Numbered from the stretch's first letter, positions 33,807 to 41,769 are shown. The stretch is 64,000 bases of DNA from Bacillota bacterium (GCA_023623185.1 JAMNXV010000171.1:1-64000); one strand, 5' to 3'. The notes: generated from the sequence alone by a model not told the origin. Numbers and translations: made by a program.

Positions 33807-34592
33807 GTGGGCGAGACCCGTGGGTCGGTCAGGCAGATCGACCTGAACTGTGACATGGGGGAATCCTTTGGGGTGTACAGGCTGGGGGCGGATGAGGAGA
33901 TCATGCCCCTGATCACGTCGGCCAACATCGCCTGTGGTTTTCACGGGGGCGACCCGCAGGTGATGCGGCGCACGGTGCGGCTGGCCCGCAAGCACGGGGT
34001 GGCGGTCGGGGCGCACCCCGGGTACCGGGACCTGGCGGGCTTTGGCCGGCGGCCGTTGGTCTGCGCCCCCGACGAGGTCTTTGCTGACGTGCTCTATCAG
34101 ATCGGGGCGCTCGCTGCCTTCTGCCGGGCGGAGGGGGTTCAGCTGCGGCACGTGAAGCCGCACGGGGCCCTGTACAATACGGCTGCGTCGGACCCCGCAA
34201 CGGCGGGGGCCATTGCGGGGGCGGTGGCGGCCTTCGACCGGTCGCTGGCGCTCTACGCCCCGCCGGGCTCGGCCCTGGAGCGGGCGGGCCTTGAGGCCGG
34301 GCTGCGCGTCGTGCGGGAGGGCTTCGCGGACCGGGGTTACGCAGCGGACGGGACGCTGCTGCCGCGGTCGCACCCGGGGTCGGTGCTGTTTGATCCGGAG
34401 GTGGCCGCCGCCCAGGCCCGCCAGCTCGCGTGTGCCCGCACGGTGACGGCGCACACGGGCGAGGCTGTGCCGGTGCCCGCCGGCACGATCTGTGTGCACG
34501 GCGATCACCCGAAAGCGGTTCTGCTGCTGCGCCGGATCAGGGAGGAGCTGGCGGCGGCCGGGGTGTCGGTGGCTGCACCCCATGCGGGGTGA
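33807..34592 (+). CDS. pxpA: 5-oxoprolinase subunit A (LamB/YcsF family)
   Basis: 261 residues from GTG 33807. The signature IDLNCDMGESFGVY opens the protein, followed by TSANIACGFHGGDP, GAHPGYRDLAGFGRR, VKPHGALYN and ICVHGDHPKAV. PxpA opens the oxoproline ring together with PxpB and PxpC. Those partners are not in this window, so it may act with genes elsewhere. Confidence 0.9.
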   Translation: MGETRGSVRQIDLNCDMGESFGVYRLGADEEIMPLITSANIACGFHGGDPQVMRRTVRLARKHGVAVGAHPGYRDLAGFGRRPLVCAPDEVFADVLYQIGALAAFCRAEGVQLRHVKPHGALYNTAASDPATAGAIAGAVAAFDRSLALYAPPGSALERAGLEAGLRVVREGFADRGYAADGTLLPRSHPGSVLFDPEVAAAQARQLACARTVTAHTGEAVPVPAGTICVHGDHPKAVLLLRRIREELAAAGVSVAAPHAG

Positions 34593-34602
34593 ACGGCTGT
34601 AT

Positions 34603-34618
34603 GGTGACCTGCGTCACC
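34603..34618. promoter_or_regulatory. Perfect inverted repeat before the NifX-like gene
   Basis: GGTGAC-CTGC-GTCACC, about 105 bases before the ATG. A further GGTAA-AA-TTACC repeat lies at 34638-34649. No well-spaced promoter is seen; these could be operator sites. Confidence 0.4.
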
Positions 34619-34722
34619 TCTGTTGGAACGAGGATCGGGTAAAATTACCGGGGATCCACCTTCGCAGGGGTGGAAGGAAGTCAGGTCACACCCGACACAC
34701 TATCGGCAAGGAGGACGAGTTT

Positions 34723-35073
34723 ATGCGTATTGCCATTCCGCTGGCTGACGGAAACGTCGCGCCGCACGTGGGCCACTGCAAGAGCTACCTCATCGCAGAC
34801 GTGGAGGATGGAAAGGTCGTCCGCACGGAAGAGGTGGCGAATCCGGGTCACGGCCCCGGCGGTCCGCCGCCCGTCTTTCTCGCCAACCAGGGCGTGAAGA
34901 TGGTTCTGGCCTGGGGCATACCCCAGCACGCCCGCCAGCTGTTGCAGCAGCACGGCGTGGAGTTCATCGCCGGCTGCACGGGTGAGGCCAGTCAGGTTCT
35001 GCAGGACTACCTGGCGGGCACCCTGAAGCTGACGGATGAAGGGCTGGAGGGCGACGGCAGCTGCTGTCATTGA
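34723..35073 (+). CDS. NifX/NifB-type iron-molybdenum cofactor-binding domain protein
   Basis: 116 residues, AAGGAGG eight bases before the ATG. MRIAIPLADGNVAPHVGHCKSYLI is the opening of the dinitrogenase FeMo-cofactor domain (COG1433-like), with VLAWGIPQHARQLLQQHGVEFIAGCTG later. The C-terminus GDGSCCH adds possible metal ligands. No nitrogenase genes are near; such stand-alone proteins occur widely in anaerobes and probably handle Fe-S or Mo species. Confidence 0.85.
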   Translation: MRIAIPLADGNVAPHVGHCKSYLIADVEDGKVVRTEEVANPGHGPGGPPPVFLANQGVKMVLAWGIPQHARQLLQQHGVEFIAGCTGEASQVLQDYLAGTLKLTDEGLEGDGSCCH

Positions 35074-35087
35074 TCGTTCTGGCAGGA

Positions 35088-35158
35088 GATACCTCCTCGG
35101 GGGTCGAAGGGCAGACCTGTAACACAAGGTCGAGCCCGCAGAGCCCCGAGGAGGTATC
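35088..35158 (+). promoter_or_regulatory. Long hairpin that would sequester a ribosome binding site
   Basis: GATACCTCCTCGGGG (35088-35102) is exactly complementary to 35144-35158. Inside, GGGC-A-GACC pairs with GGTC-GA-GCCC around a TGTAACACAA loop. The right arm contains GAGGAGG, the only Shine-Dalgarno site for the next gene (TTG at 35162). Folding should block its translation unless opened. There is no T-run, so it is not a plain terminator. Confidence 0.75.
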
Positions 35159-35161
35159 CTG

Positions 35162-35554
35162 TTGAACAAGGCGCAGATGTATTACGAGTTCTTGAAGGAA
35201 GAGGGTTACGTACCCCGCTACGACGCCGACGGTGACATTGTGTTCAAGGTCGAGGGAATGTCATATGTGCTCTTCCCCTCCGAAGATGACGACGAGTACT
35301 TCCGGCTGAGTCTGCCTAACTTCTGGAAGATCGAGAGCGATGAGGAGAGGCAGCGGGCGCTGGTCGCTGCCTGCCGGGTGAACGCCGAGATCAAGGTGGT
35401 GAAGGTTTACCCGGTGGCCGATAATGTCTGGGCCTCGGTGGAGATGCTTTTCGATCCCCCTGATGCGTTCAAGCCGGTGTTCAGCCGTGCGCTGCGGGTG
35501 ATTCGGGCGGGAGTCGAGCACTTCGCCAGCATCATGCGCACGCCGGTGCAGTGA
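35162..35554 (+). CDS. YbjN/type III chaperone-like small protein
   Basis: 130 residues from TTG. The pattern MYYEFLKEEGYVPRYDADGDIVFKVEG, then YVLFPSEDDDEYFRLSLPNFWKIES, then a C-terminal helix pair resembles the YbjN sensory-domain fold. These proteins are small, acidic chaperone-like modules without a firm biochemical role. Translation is probably controlled by the hairpin overlapping its ribosome site. A terminator follows. Confidence 0.65.
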   Translation: MNKAQMYYEFLKEEGYVPRYDADGDIVFKVEGMSYVLFPSEDDDEYFRLSLPNFWKIESDEERQRALVAACRVNAEIKVVKVYPVADNVWASVEMLFDPPDAFKPVFSRALRVIRAGVEHFASIMRTPVQ

Positions 35555-35565
35555 GTGAATCTTAC

Positions 35566-35600
35566 CCCCGCCGCCCCTGCCGGGACGGCGGGGCCCTTGT
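35566..35600 (+). terminator. Terminator after the YbjN-like gene
   Basis: CCCCGCCG pairs with CGGCGGGG across a 12-base loop, followed by CCCTTGTT. Confidence 0.6.
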
Positions 35601-35703
35601 TAGGGCGATCTGGGTCCGGTGGGCGGGGGCACGTTGGGGAACTGCTTCGGGCCCCCGGCGCTGCCGGGGGCGGCGCCGCGGGGCGGGGGTGTAGGGCCGG
35701 CGC

Positions 35704-35913
35704 TGACCTGGGGGGATGCCCCGGGTCCAAGGCGTTGGTAACAATGTGCACTTTCGTGAAGTCCTTGCGGCAGAGGGGGTGCAGCGGTCGCGCACTCGGA
35801 AATGCTTGCGATGCGGGGACTTGAGGGAAGTGCACATTCTTTCCAGTGGCGCCGGTGGTGTTGGGGCAGCACCGGTGGGCGTGGGTGGATGGGCAGGCGA
35901 CGACGATGGGGAC
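35704..35913. repeat. Non-coding direct repeat, copy 1
   Basis: About 210 bp repeated 241 bp downstream with few differences. Within it AATGTGCACTT at 35743-35753 pairs with AAGTGCACATT at 35828-35838. The pairing extends imperfectly to 22 bp (19 matches), so a long stem with a loop of about 52 bases can form. The 241-bp period is not a multiple of three, which argues against a tandem coding repeat. Confidence 0.85.
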
Positions 35914-35944
35914 GCGTCGATGGGTGGGGGTGCAGGGCTGGCCA

Positions 35945-36154
35945 TGACCCTGGGGGATGCCCCGTGGCCCAGGCGTTGGTAACAATGTGCACTTTCGTGA
36001 AGTCCTTGCGGCAGAGGGGGTGCAGCGGTCGCGCGCTCGGAAATGCTTGCGGTGCGGGGAGTTGAGGAAAATGCACATTCTTTCCAGTGGCGCCGGTGGT
36101 GTTGGGGCAGCACCGGTGGGCGTGGGTGGATGGGCAGGCGACGACGATGGGGAC
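35945..36154. repeat. Non-coding direct repeat, copy 2
   Basis: Second copy of the 35704-35913 element. The left stem arm is unchanged; the right arm differs at several bases, but 18 of 22 positions still pair. The rest of the 35555-36310 gap (upstream of copy 1 and after copy 2) holds GC-rich sequence with no gene that I can support. Confidence 0.85.
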
Positions 36155-36310
36155 TACGCCGGCGGGTGGGGGCGGATGGACAGGCGATGACGTTGGGGCT
36201 GGGCGGCCGAGTGGGACGGCAGCTGGTGTCCGGGAACCGGGCCAAACAGGATTTCATCGAAGCGGAGCGAACTGGGAGGAACAGGAAAACAGACCCCGGT
36301 GAGGTGATGG

Positions 36311-37345
36311 ATGGTGAGGCTCACTGAGGTGGCCGTGCCCTTCCAACTCCTGAATGACAAAGAGTTGACGGACAGCGCCAGGATGCTATGGTGCTACCTG
36401 AGAGCGATCAGGAAACATCAGCCGCGCCTGACCTGGGCGGAACTGCGACGAGCGACCGGCATGCCGCAATACCGCCTGAAGCAGCACATGATCAACCTGG
36501 ATGAACTCCGTTGGATCCAGTTCGACCCCCTGGGAGTCAGAGAGTTCGAGTGCCACGCTTCTTGGCGTGGCACCCGCGCCTTTACGATCCCGGTGGACCT
36601 GGTCTTGGACCGGCGTGTTCCCCATGGCGCCAAGTGGCTTTGGGTTCAAATTCGGGAGCTGGGCGAGTTCGATTACCCCAAGATCCAGCAAGTGATGAGG
36701 TGCTCCAGAAAGAGCCTGACCAAGTACATTCAGTGCCTGATCCAGTGCGGATGGCTGGTGGGAGAGGTGCGTCGATCCGGTCCCAGGAAAGTATTCAAGT
36801 TCGAGACCCTGAACATCGTCGAGGAAAACCGCCACGCAGACGTCCAGGATTTCTATGAGGGCTTGCGCATCGCCAGGAGTAAGGAACGGTACTCGGTTGG
36901 CCAGTACATCCTGAAGTGCATCGTGGCCACACTGGTGGTAGACGAACTGCTGATTGAGCACGGGGAGTTGCTCGGGCTTGTCAATCCCTTCACGGGTGGC
37001 CGGCTGCATTACGACCTGCTCCTTCCCGCCTCCCGAGTGGCCTTGGAATTCCAGGGGCCGCAGCACTATCGGACCACGGAGCGGTACCCGTCGGAAAAGG
37101 ACTTGCGGGAGCAGCAGATGCGCGACGAAGTCAAGCGGCGGTTCAGCCAGACCCGCGGAATCGCCCATATTGAGGTTACAGCCGCCGACCTGAGTATTGA
37201 GAGCATCGCCGCCCTGCTGCGGCGACACAACGTCCCGCTCAGAGCCCATCTGGACGATCAGAGGCACCTGGTGGATGCCATTGAGGCCGAAGCGGCAAAG
37301 TATCGCCGGTGGGCGGAGCGGCTTGGCAAGCGGTCCTCTCGGTGA
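36311..37345 (+). CDS. Winged-helix DNA-binding protein fused to a PD-(D/E)XK-like nuclease domain
   Basis: 344 residues. Residues 1-70 and 90-165 look like two winged-helix units as in plasmid replication initiators (TWAELRRATGMPQYRLKQHM; QQVMRCSRKSLTKYI). Residues 225-300 match the DUF559/Vsr-like nuclease pattern: HYDLLLP with Asp235, ALEFQGPQHY with Glu246 and Gln248, then RDEVKRR and GIAHIEV. No family name is certain. Base composition is less GC-rich than its neighbours (more AAG/AAA, AAT and ATT codons), suggesting transfer. It directly follows the duplicated non-coding element. Confidence 0.7.
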   Translation: MVRLTEVAVPFQLLNDKELTDSARMLWCYLRAIRKHQPRLTWAELRRATGMPQYRLKQHMINLDELRWIQFDPLGVREFECHASWRGTRAFTIPVDLVLDRRVPHGAKWLWVQIRELGEFDYPKIQQVMRCSRKSLTKYIQCLIQCGWLVGEVRRSGPRKVFKFETLNIVEENRHADVQDFYEGLRIARSKERYSVGQYILKCIVATLVVDELLIEHGELLGLVNPFTGGRLHYDLLLPASRVALEFQGPQHYRTTERYPSEKDLREQQMRDEVKRRFSQTRGIAHIEVTAADLSIESIAALLRRHNVPLRAHLDDQRHLVDAIEAEAAKYRRWAERLGKRSSR

Positions 37346-37465
37346 GCAGTGCACACCCAGGCGTGTGTCGGGCCCAGGCATGTGCCGCCGCCCAAGCCTA
37401 GACGAAGCAAGAGGGGTCTACACGGCAAAGGCCTGTCCGGATTCGGACACCGTCTGGGCCGTTTG

Positions 37466-37518
37466 TTGACACGTGTATAGCCCATTGCTACATTGGGTAA
37501 GGATTTTGGCTATAGCCA
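37466..37518 (+). promoter_or_regulatory. Promoter and palindromic operator of the ABC importer operon
   Basis: TTGACA (37466-37471), 17 bases, TACATT (37489-37494) with TGC before it form a strong promoter. TGGCTATAGCCA (37507-37518) is a perfect 12-bp palindrome near +10, an ideal repressor site. Confidence 0.75.
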
Positions 37519-37574
37519 TATTGAGGGATCCAAAGATAGACTGCCTACAGCGGCGATTGGAGGACGACAGCTCT

Positions 37575-38579
37575 ATGAAAACCAACCTCGTGCGGGTTCT
37601 GGCCGCAGTGCTCACCATCGGTCTACTGGCGGGCTGCGGCGGGAGACCGCAGGATGCATACCAGAAAGAACCTGCCACGCCGTCCGCGCCGGAGCCCGTG
37701 GCCACGCTGAAGATCGGGCAGATCCCGACGATCGACGGCCTGCCCTTCTGGGTAGCTCAGAGCAAGGACTACTACCGGCAGCAGGGCGTCGAGGTCGAAC
37801 TGGTCCGGTTCAAGTCGGCCACCGAGCGTGACGCCGCCCTGGCCAGCGGGCAGATCGACGGCACGCTCACCGACATCATGGGCGCCGTGACCCTGCACGA
37901 CAACGGCACGCCGGTGCAGATCACCTCCATCAACCTGGGGGCCACCATCGAGGAGGGGCCGTTCGCCATCATCTCCGCCCCCGGATCGGGCATCACCAAG
38001 GCCGAGCAGCTGAAGGATGTCGAGATCGCGATCGCGACCAACACCATCATCCACTACGTCACCGAGAAGCTGCTGCTGGAGAACGGCTTCGCCCCGGAGG
38101 AGATCAAGACCATTTCCATCCCGCAGATCCCGCTGCGGTTTGAAAACCTGATCAACGGCACCATCAAGGCAGCCACTCTTCCCGAACCGCTGCTCTCCCT
38201 GGCGGTGGCCAAGGGCGGCACCGTGGTGCTGAACGACGCCGAGGCCAAGCGGAACTACTCGCAGTCCGTCATCGTGTTCCGGGAGGACGCGGTGCGGGAG
38301 AAGGCCGACGCGATCAAGCGCTTTTTCGTGGCCTACAACATGGCGGTGATCGACATCAAGGAGGATCCCGAGGCGTACAAGGAGCTGCTGGCCACCGAGG
38401 CCAACCTGCCGCCCGAGATCAAGGACTCCTGGAAGGTGATCACCTTCTCGCCCGCACAGGCTCCGGGCCGGGCTGAGGTCGAGGACGTCGTGGACTGGCT
38501 GCTGGAGAAGGGGTTCATCTCCAAGCCGGTGTCGTACGAGGAGATCGTCAACACCACGCTCTATCCTCAGGGGCAGTAA
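37575..38579 (+). CDS. ABC importer substrate-binding lipoprotein (SsuA/THI5-like)
   Basis: 334 residues. A signal peptide ends at lipobox LLAGC. The mature part starts LKIGQIPTIDGLPFWVAQSKDYY, typical of the NMT1/nitrate-sulfonate-taurine class. The ligand could be an aliphatic sulfonate, a pyrimidine precursor or similar; nothing in the context decides. GGAGG lies 12 bases before the ATG. First gene of a three-gene importer. Confidence 0.87.
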   Translation: MKTNLVRVLAAVLTIGLLAGCGGRPQDAYQKEPATPSAPEPVATLKIGQIPTIDGLPFWVAQSKDYYRQQGVEVELVRFKSATERDAALASGQIDGTLTDIMGAVTLHDNGTPVQITSINLGATIEEGPFAIISAPGSGITKAEQLKDVEIAIATNTIIHYVTEKLLLENGFAPEEIKTISIPQIPLRFENLINGTIKAATLPEPLLSLAVAKGGTVVLNDAEAKRNYSQSVIVFREDAVREKADAIKRFFVAYNMAVIDIKEDPEAYKELLATEANLPPEIKDSWKVITFSPAQAPGRAEVEDVVDWLLEKGFISKPVSYEEIVNTTLYPQGQ

Positions 38580-38709
38580 CGCCCTGCACGACGGACATAG
38601 CCTCCAGACGTGAATGTGAGCGGGCGACGCCTGTGTGGAGGCGCCTACAGGAGCACCGGACGGCGTGTGCCGGCGACCCCCGGGCGGAGGCACGGAACGT
38701 CGAGGAGAG

Positions 38710-38739
38710 CCGGGCGCGGTGTGCGACACCGACGCCCGG
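38710..38739 (+). promoter_or_regulatory. Stable hairpin just before the ATPase ribosome site
   Basis: CCGGGCGCGGTGT and ACACCG-a-CGCCCGG form a 13-bp stem with one bulged A and a GCG loop, two bases before TTGGAGGAG. In importer operons such a hairpin often protects the abundant binding-protein mRNA or tunes the downstream genes. The remaining gap from 38580 holds another 7-bp inverted repeat (38600-38642) but no gene. Confidence 0.55.
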
Positions 38740-38754
38740 TTGGAGGAGCCAAAT

Positions 38755-39480
38755 ATGATCAAAGCACGCAACGTGAGTTATGCTTATGGGGAGACGGTCG
38801 CGTTACGCGACGTCTCCTTTGACCTGCCTCAGGGAGAAACACTGGCGGTGGTAGGGCCCTCCGGCTGCGGCAAGACCACTCTGCTGGGGCTCATCGCCGG
38901 GCTCATGCCCATCACCGGCGGGGAGCTCCTGGTGGACGGGGCGCCGGTACAGCCCCGCCGCCCGGGAACTGCGCTGATCCTGCAGGATTATGGGCTGCTT
39001 CCCTGGAAAACCGTTCGTGAGAACGCCGCGCTGGGCCTGCGCATCCGCCGGCTGCCGCCGGACGGGGCGGACCAGGCCCTGCGGGAGGTGGGCATCGCCG
39101 ACCTGGCCAGCCGCTGGCCGCACCAGCTCTCGGGCGGCCAGCAGCAGCGGGTGGCCATCGCCCGCTCGCTGGCGCTGGGGCCCGACCTCCTGCTCATGGA
39201 CGAGCCCTTCTCCGCGCTGGACGCCCTCACGCGGGAGGAGATGCAGGACCTGCTGCTGGCTATCTGGCGCAAGCGGAAGACCAGCCTGGTGCTCGTCACC
39301 CACTCCATCACCGAGGCGGTCTACCTGGGCCAGCAGATCATGGTGCTTTCGCCCCGCCCCGGGCGCGTTGTCGGCCTGTTCGAAAACCCCGCTGTGGGCG
39401 ACCGGCGGGCCGCCGCCTTCCACAGCATGGTCAACCAGGTGCGCGACGCCCTGGAGAAGGGGGTGAACGGCGGTGCCTAA
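38755..39480 (+). CDS. ABC importer ATPase (SsuB/TauB-like)
   Basis: 241 residues. Walker A GPSGCGKTT, Q-loop LILQDYGLLPWKTV, signature LSGGQQQRVAIARSLA, Walker B LLLMDEPFSALD and switch His in VTHSITEAV. It energises the importer with the permease that overlaps its end by eight bases. Confidence 0.93.
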   Translation: MIKARNVSYAYGETVALRDVSFDLPQGETLAVVGPSGCGKTTLLGLIAGLMPITGGELLVDGAPVQPRRPGTALILQDYGLLPWKTVRENAALGLRIRRLPPDGADQALREVGIADLASRWPHQLSGGQQQRVAIARSLALGPDLLLMDEPFSALDALTREEMQDLLLAIWRKRKTSLVLVTHSITEAVYLGQQIMVLSPRPGRVVGLFENPAVGDRRAAAFHSMVNQVRDALEKGVNGGA

Positions 39481-40222
39481 GTACCGCTGGTATCACTACG
39501 CCATCTCCCTGGCGATCCTCGCCCTGCTGTGGGAGGGTCTGGCCATCTGGCTCGACATCGCCGCCTTCCCCAGGCTGGGAGCGGCGCTCAGCGCCTTCAT
39601 CAAGGGGGTCGGGCCCGGCGGGGAGCTGGTGGAGCACTTCCTCATCTCGGCCTACCGCGTGGCCGCCTCAACCCTGATCTCCCTGGCCGTCGGGGTGCCG
39701 CTTGGGCTCTATCTGGGCCGCGCGGGCGGCCCCATCGGGTCGGTGCTGCTCTACCTGACCTATCCGGTGCCCAAGGTGGTCTTCCTGCCGGTGATCATGG
39801 TCGTGCTGGGGATCGGTGATACATCGAAGATCTTCCTGATCACGCTGGTGATCTTCTTCCAGATCCTCGTGACGGTGAAGGATGCCGCCGCCAACGTCCC
39901 GCGCGGGCTGATCCGCTCGGTGCAGTCGCTGGGCGGCAGCGAGTGGCAGATCTACCGGCACGTCATCCTGCCGGCCGCGCTGCCCGCGATCTTCACCGCT
40001 CTCCGGTTGAGCACGGGCACGGCCGTGGCCGTCCTGTTCTTCGCCGAGACCTACGCCACCCGGGTGGGGCTGGGTTCGTTCGTGTGGGATACCTGGTCGA
40101 TGCACGCGTACGGTAAGATGTTCGCCGGCGTCATGGCGATGGCGCTGATGGGTTTTGGCTTCTACGTGCTGCTGGATGTCGCGGAGCGACTCCTCTGCCC
40201 GTGGGCGGAGAAGCAGCGGTAA
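39473..40222 (+). CDS. ABC importer permease (SsuC/TauC-like)
   Basis: 249 residues with six hydrophobic segments. The EAA loop appears as SVQSLGGSEWQIYRHVILPAA, which contacts the ATPase. The GTG start overlaps the ATPase gene by eight bases. Completes a binding protein-ATPase-permease operon of one copy each, typical of this importer class. Confidence 0.92.
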   Translation: MPKYRWYHYAISLAILALLWEGLAIWLDIAAFPRLGAALSAFIKGVGPGGELVEHFLISAYRVAASTLISLAVGVPLGLYLGRAGGPIGSVLLYLTYPVPKVVFLPVIMVVLGIGDTSKIFLITLVIFFQILVTVKDAAANVPRGLIRSVQSLGGSEWQIYRHVILPAALPAIFTALRLSTGTAVAVLFFAETYATRVGLGSFVWDTWSMHAYGKMFAGVMAMALMGFGFYVLLDVAERLLCPWAEKQR

Positions 40223-40223
40223 T

Positions 40224-40360
40224 GTTCACCTGCTGATGTGCGGCCGCAACGGCGGCAATGTTCGCCTACGGCTGTGCAGCCGCAACAGGGGTGATGTTCG
40301 CCTGCTGCTGTGCAGCCGCAGCAGCAGTGGTGTTCGCTAACGGCGGTGCGCAGCCGCACC
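40224..40360. repeat. 36-bp tandem repeat, about four copies
   Basis: Units begin with GTTC at 40224, 40260, 40296 and 40332, with exact 36-bp period. The consensus contains GTTCGCCT, TGTGCAGCCGCA and a variable end. The unit has a multiple of three bases and stays open on both strands, but no start with a ribosome site serves it. It begins at the stop codon of the permease gene. Confidence 0.85.
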
Positions 40361-40388
40361 GTTGATGCAGATAGGTTGATGCAGACAG
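40361..40388. repeat. Two 14-bp tandem repeats
   Basis: GTTGATGCAGATAG and GTTGATGCAGACAG directly after the 36-bp array and 33 bases before menG. Confidence 0.7.
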
Positions 40389-40420
40389 GTTCCACGTACA
40401 CAAGTTGAGGAGGCGTTTTG

Positions 40421-41176
40421 ATGGCCCCAGGCTACCAGCCTCCGGCCCCGGAGGAGAAGGAGCAATACGTCCGCGAGCTCTTCGACAAGATCGCGGAGAA
40501 CTACGACGCGATGAACCAGGTGATGTCGGCCGGCCAGTGGGAGCGGTGGCACCGGGAGTTCGTCGGCCACACCCAGTTCCGGCCCGGCGACACCATCCTG
40601 GACGTGGCCTGCGGCACCGGCGATCTGACCCTGCTTGACGCCGCGCAGGTTGCCCCCGACGGCAAGGTCGTCGGGGTGGACATCTCCGAGGGGATGCTGG
40701 AGGTGGGCCGGCGCCGGGTGGCGGCCTCGCCGTATAAAGACATCATCACCCTGCAGCTCGGCAACGCCATGGACCTGCCGTTTCCCGACAACACCTTCGA
40801 CGGGGTGACCATGGGCTGGGCGATGCGCAACGTCGCATCGATTCCCCGGACCCTGGCGGAGATCCACCGCGTCCTGAAGCCCGGCGGCCGCTTCATCTGC
40901 CTGGAGGCCGCCAAGCCCTTCAGCCGGGTCATCCGCTTCGGCTTCTTTGTGTACTGGAAGACGTTCCTGCCCCTCATCGACTGGTTCGTGGTGAAGGCGG
41001 GCCGCCAGGCCAAAATGCGCCCGTACACCTACCTCTCCCGGTCGCTGGACAACTACCCCTTCCCGGACCAGCTGGAGGATCTCTTCCGGGAGGCCGGCTT
41101 CGTGGAAACGGATTACCAGCTCCTGATGCTGGGGACGGTGGCGATTCATGTGGGAACCAAACCCCGCGAAGGGTAG
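40421..41176 (+). CDS. menG: Demethylmenaquinone methyltransferase (UbiE/MenG family)
   Basis: 251 residues, GAGGAGG seven bases before the ATG. The N-terminal VRELFDKIAENYDAMNQVMSAG and the SAM motif ILDVACGTGDL are UbiE/MenG signatures, with MRNVASIPRTLAEIHRVLKPGG later. It adds the ring methyl group of menaquinone, so a respiratory quinone is implied. Its end overlaps the GNAT gene by 29 bp. Confidence 0.9.
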   Translation: MAPGYQPPAPEEKEQYVRELFDKIAENYDAMNQVMSAGQWERWHREFVGHTQFRPGDTILDVACGTGDLTLLDAAQVAPDGKVVGVDISEGMLEVGRRRVAASPYKDIITLQLGNAMDLPFPDNTFDGVTMGWAMRNVASIPRTLAEIHRVLKPGGRFICLEAAKPFSRVIRFGFFVYWKTFLPLIDWFVVKAGRQAKMRPYTYLSRSLDNYPFPDQLEDLFREAGFVETDYQLLMLGTVAIHVGTKPREG

Positions 41177-41654
41177 CGAAGGGGCAGCGGTCCGCATCCG
41201 CCCGTTCGACTACGTGACGGACACCGGAGCGCTCCTCTCCTTCATGCCCGAACTCTACGAGACGAACTTCCCCGGGTTCGTCGTGGACGTCGAGTTCATG
41301 GCCCGCAGGCGCAGCCAGCTGCGGGCGGCGGTCCGCGACCCTTCCCAGAAGGTGCTGGTGGCCGAGGACAGCCTCGGTGTGTGCGGCTTCATCTGGCTGG
41401 TCATGGAGCAGGAGTTCAGCCGGCGCCGCCGGGGCGAGGTGAGCGCCATTTACGTGCACCCCCGGGCGCGGGGCCGGGGCGTCGGCCGCCAGTTGATGGA
41501 GGCCGGCGAGGAGCACCTGCGGTCCTGCGGGTGCCAGTCCGTGATGCTCATGGTGACCGCCACCAACCAGGCCGCGCTGTCGCTCTACAGGTCGCTGGGC
41601 TACGAGACCACCCGCTATCAGATGGAGAAGCCGCTTCCCCGCAAGTCCAGGTGA
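41148..41654 (+). CDS. GNAT-family N-acetyltransferase
   Basis: 168 residues. Acetyl-CoA loop ARGRGVGRQLMEAGEEHL, preceded by the strand GEVSAIYVHP and followed by NQAALSLYRSLGYE. Substrate unknown. The first residues overlap menG in another frame, and a later start is possible. Probably read from the menG transcript. Confidence 0.85.
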   Translation: MWEPNPAKGSEGAAVRIRPFDYVTDTGALLSFMPELYETNFPGFVVDVEFMARRRSQLRAAVRDPSQKVLVAEDSLGVCGFIWLVMEQEFSRRRRGEVSAIYVHPRARGRGVGRQLMEAGEEHLRSCGCQSVMLMVTATNQAALSLYRSLGYETTRYQMEKPLPRKSR

Positions 41655-41698
41655 TGCGGGGTTCGTGGCCGGGCAACGGCGGGCGAACTTTTGGTCGG

Positions 41699-41727
41699 TT
41701 GAACCGCTCCCATCGCGGGGCGATGAT
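41699..41727 (+). promoter_or_regulatory. Promoter of the FAD protein gene
   Basis: TTGAAC (41699-41704), 17 bases, GATGAT (41722-41727). Confidence 0.5.
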
Positions 41728-41769
41728 CGTCCATACAAATGGAACATTGGTCTAAAGGAGGATGCAGAA

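Noticed and set aside
34623-34645. TTGGAA/TAAAAT as promoter of the NifX-like gene
   Set aside because: The spacer is only 11 bases.
40224-40360. 36-bp repeats as a CRISPR array
   Set aside because: Units are directly adjacent without unique spacers, and no cas genes are present.
40162-40401. Leftward Cys-rich 12-residue repeat protein across the 36-bp array
   Set aside because: Open only because the unit is a multiple of three; no ribosome site, and it overlaps the permease gene end.
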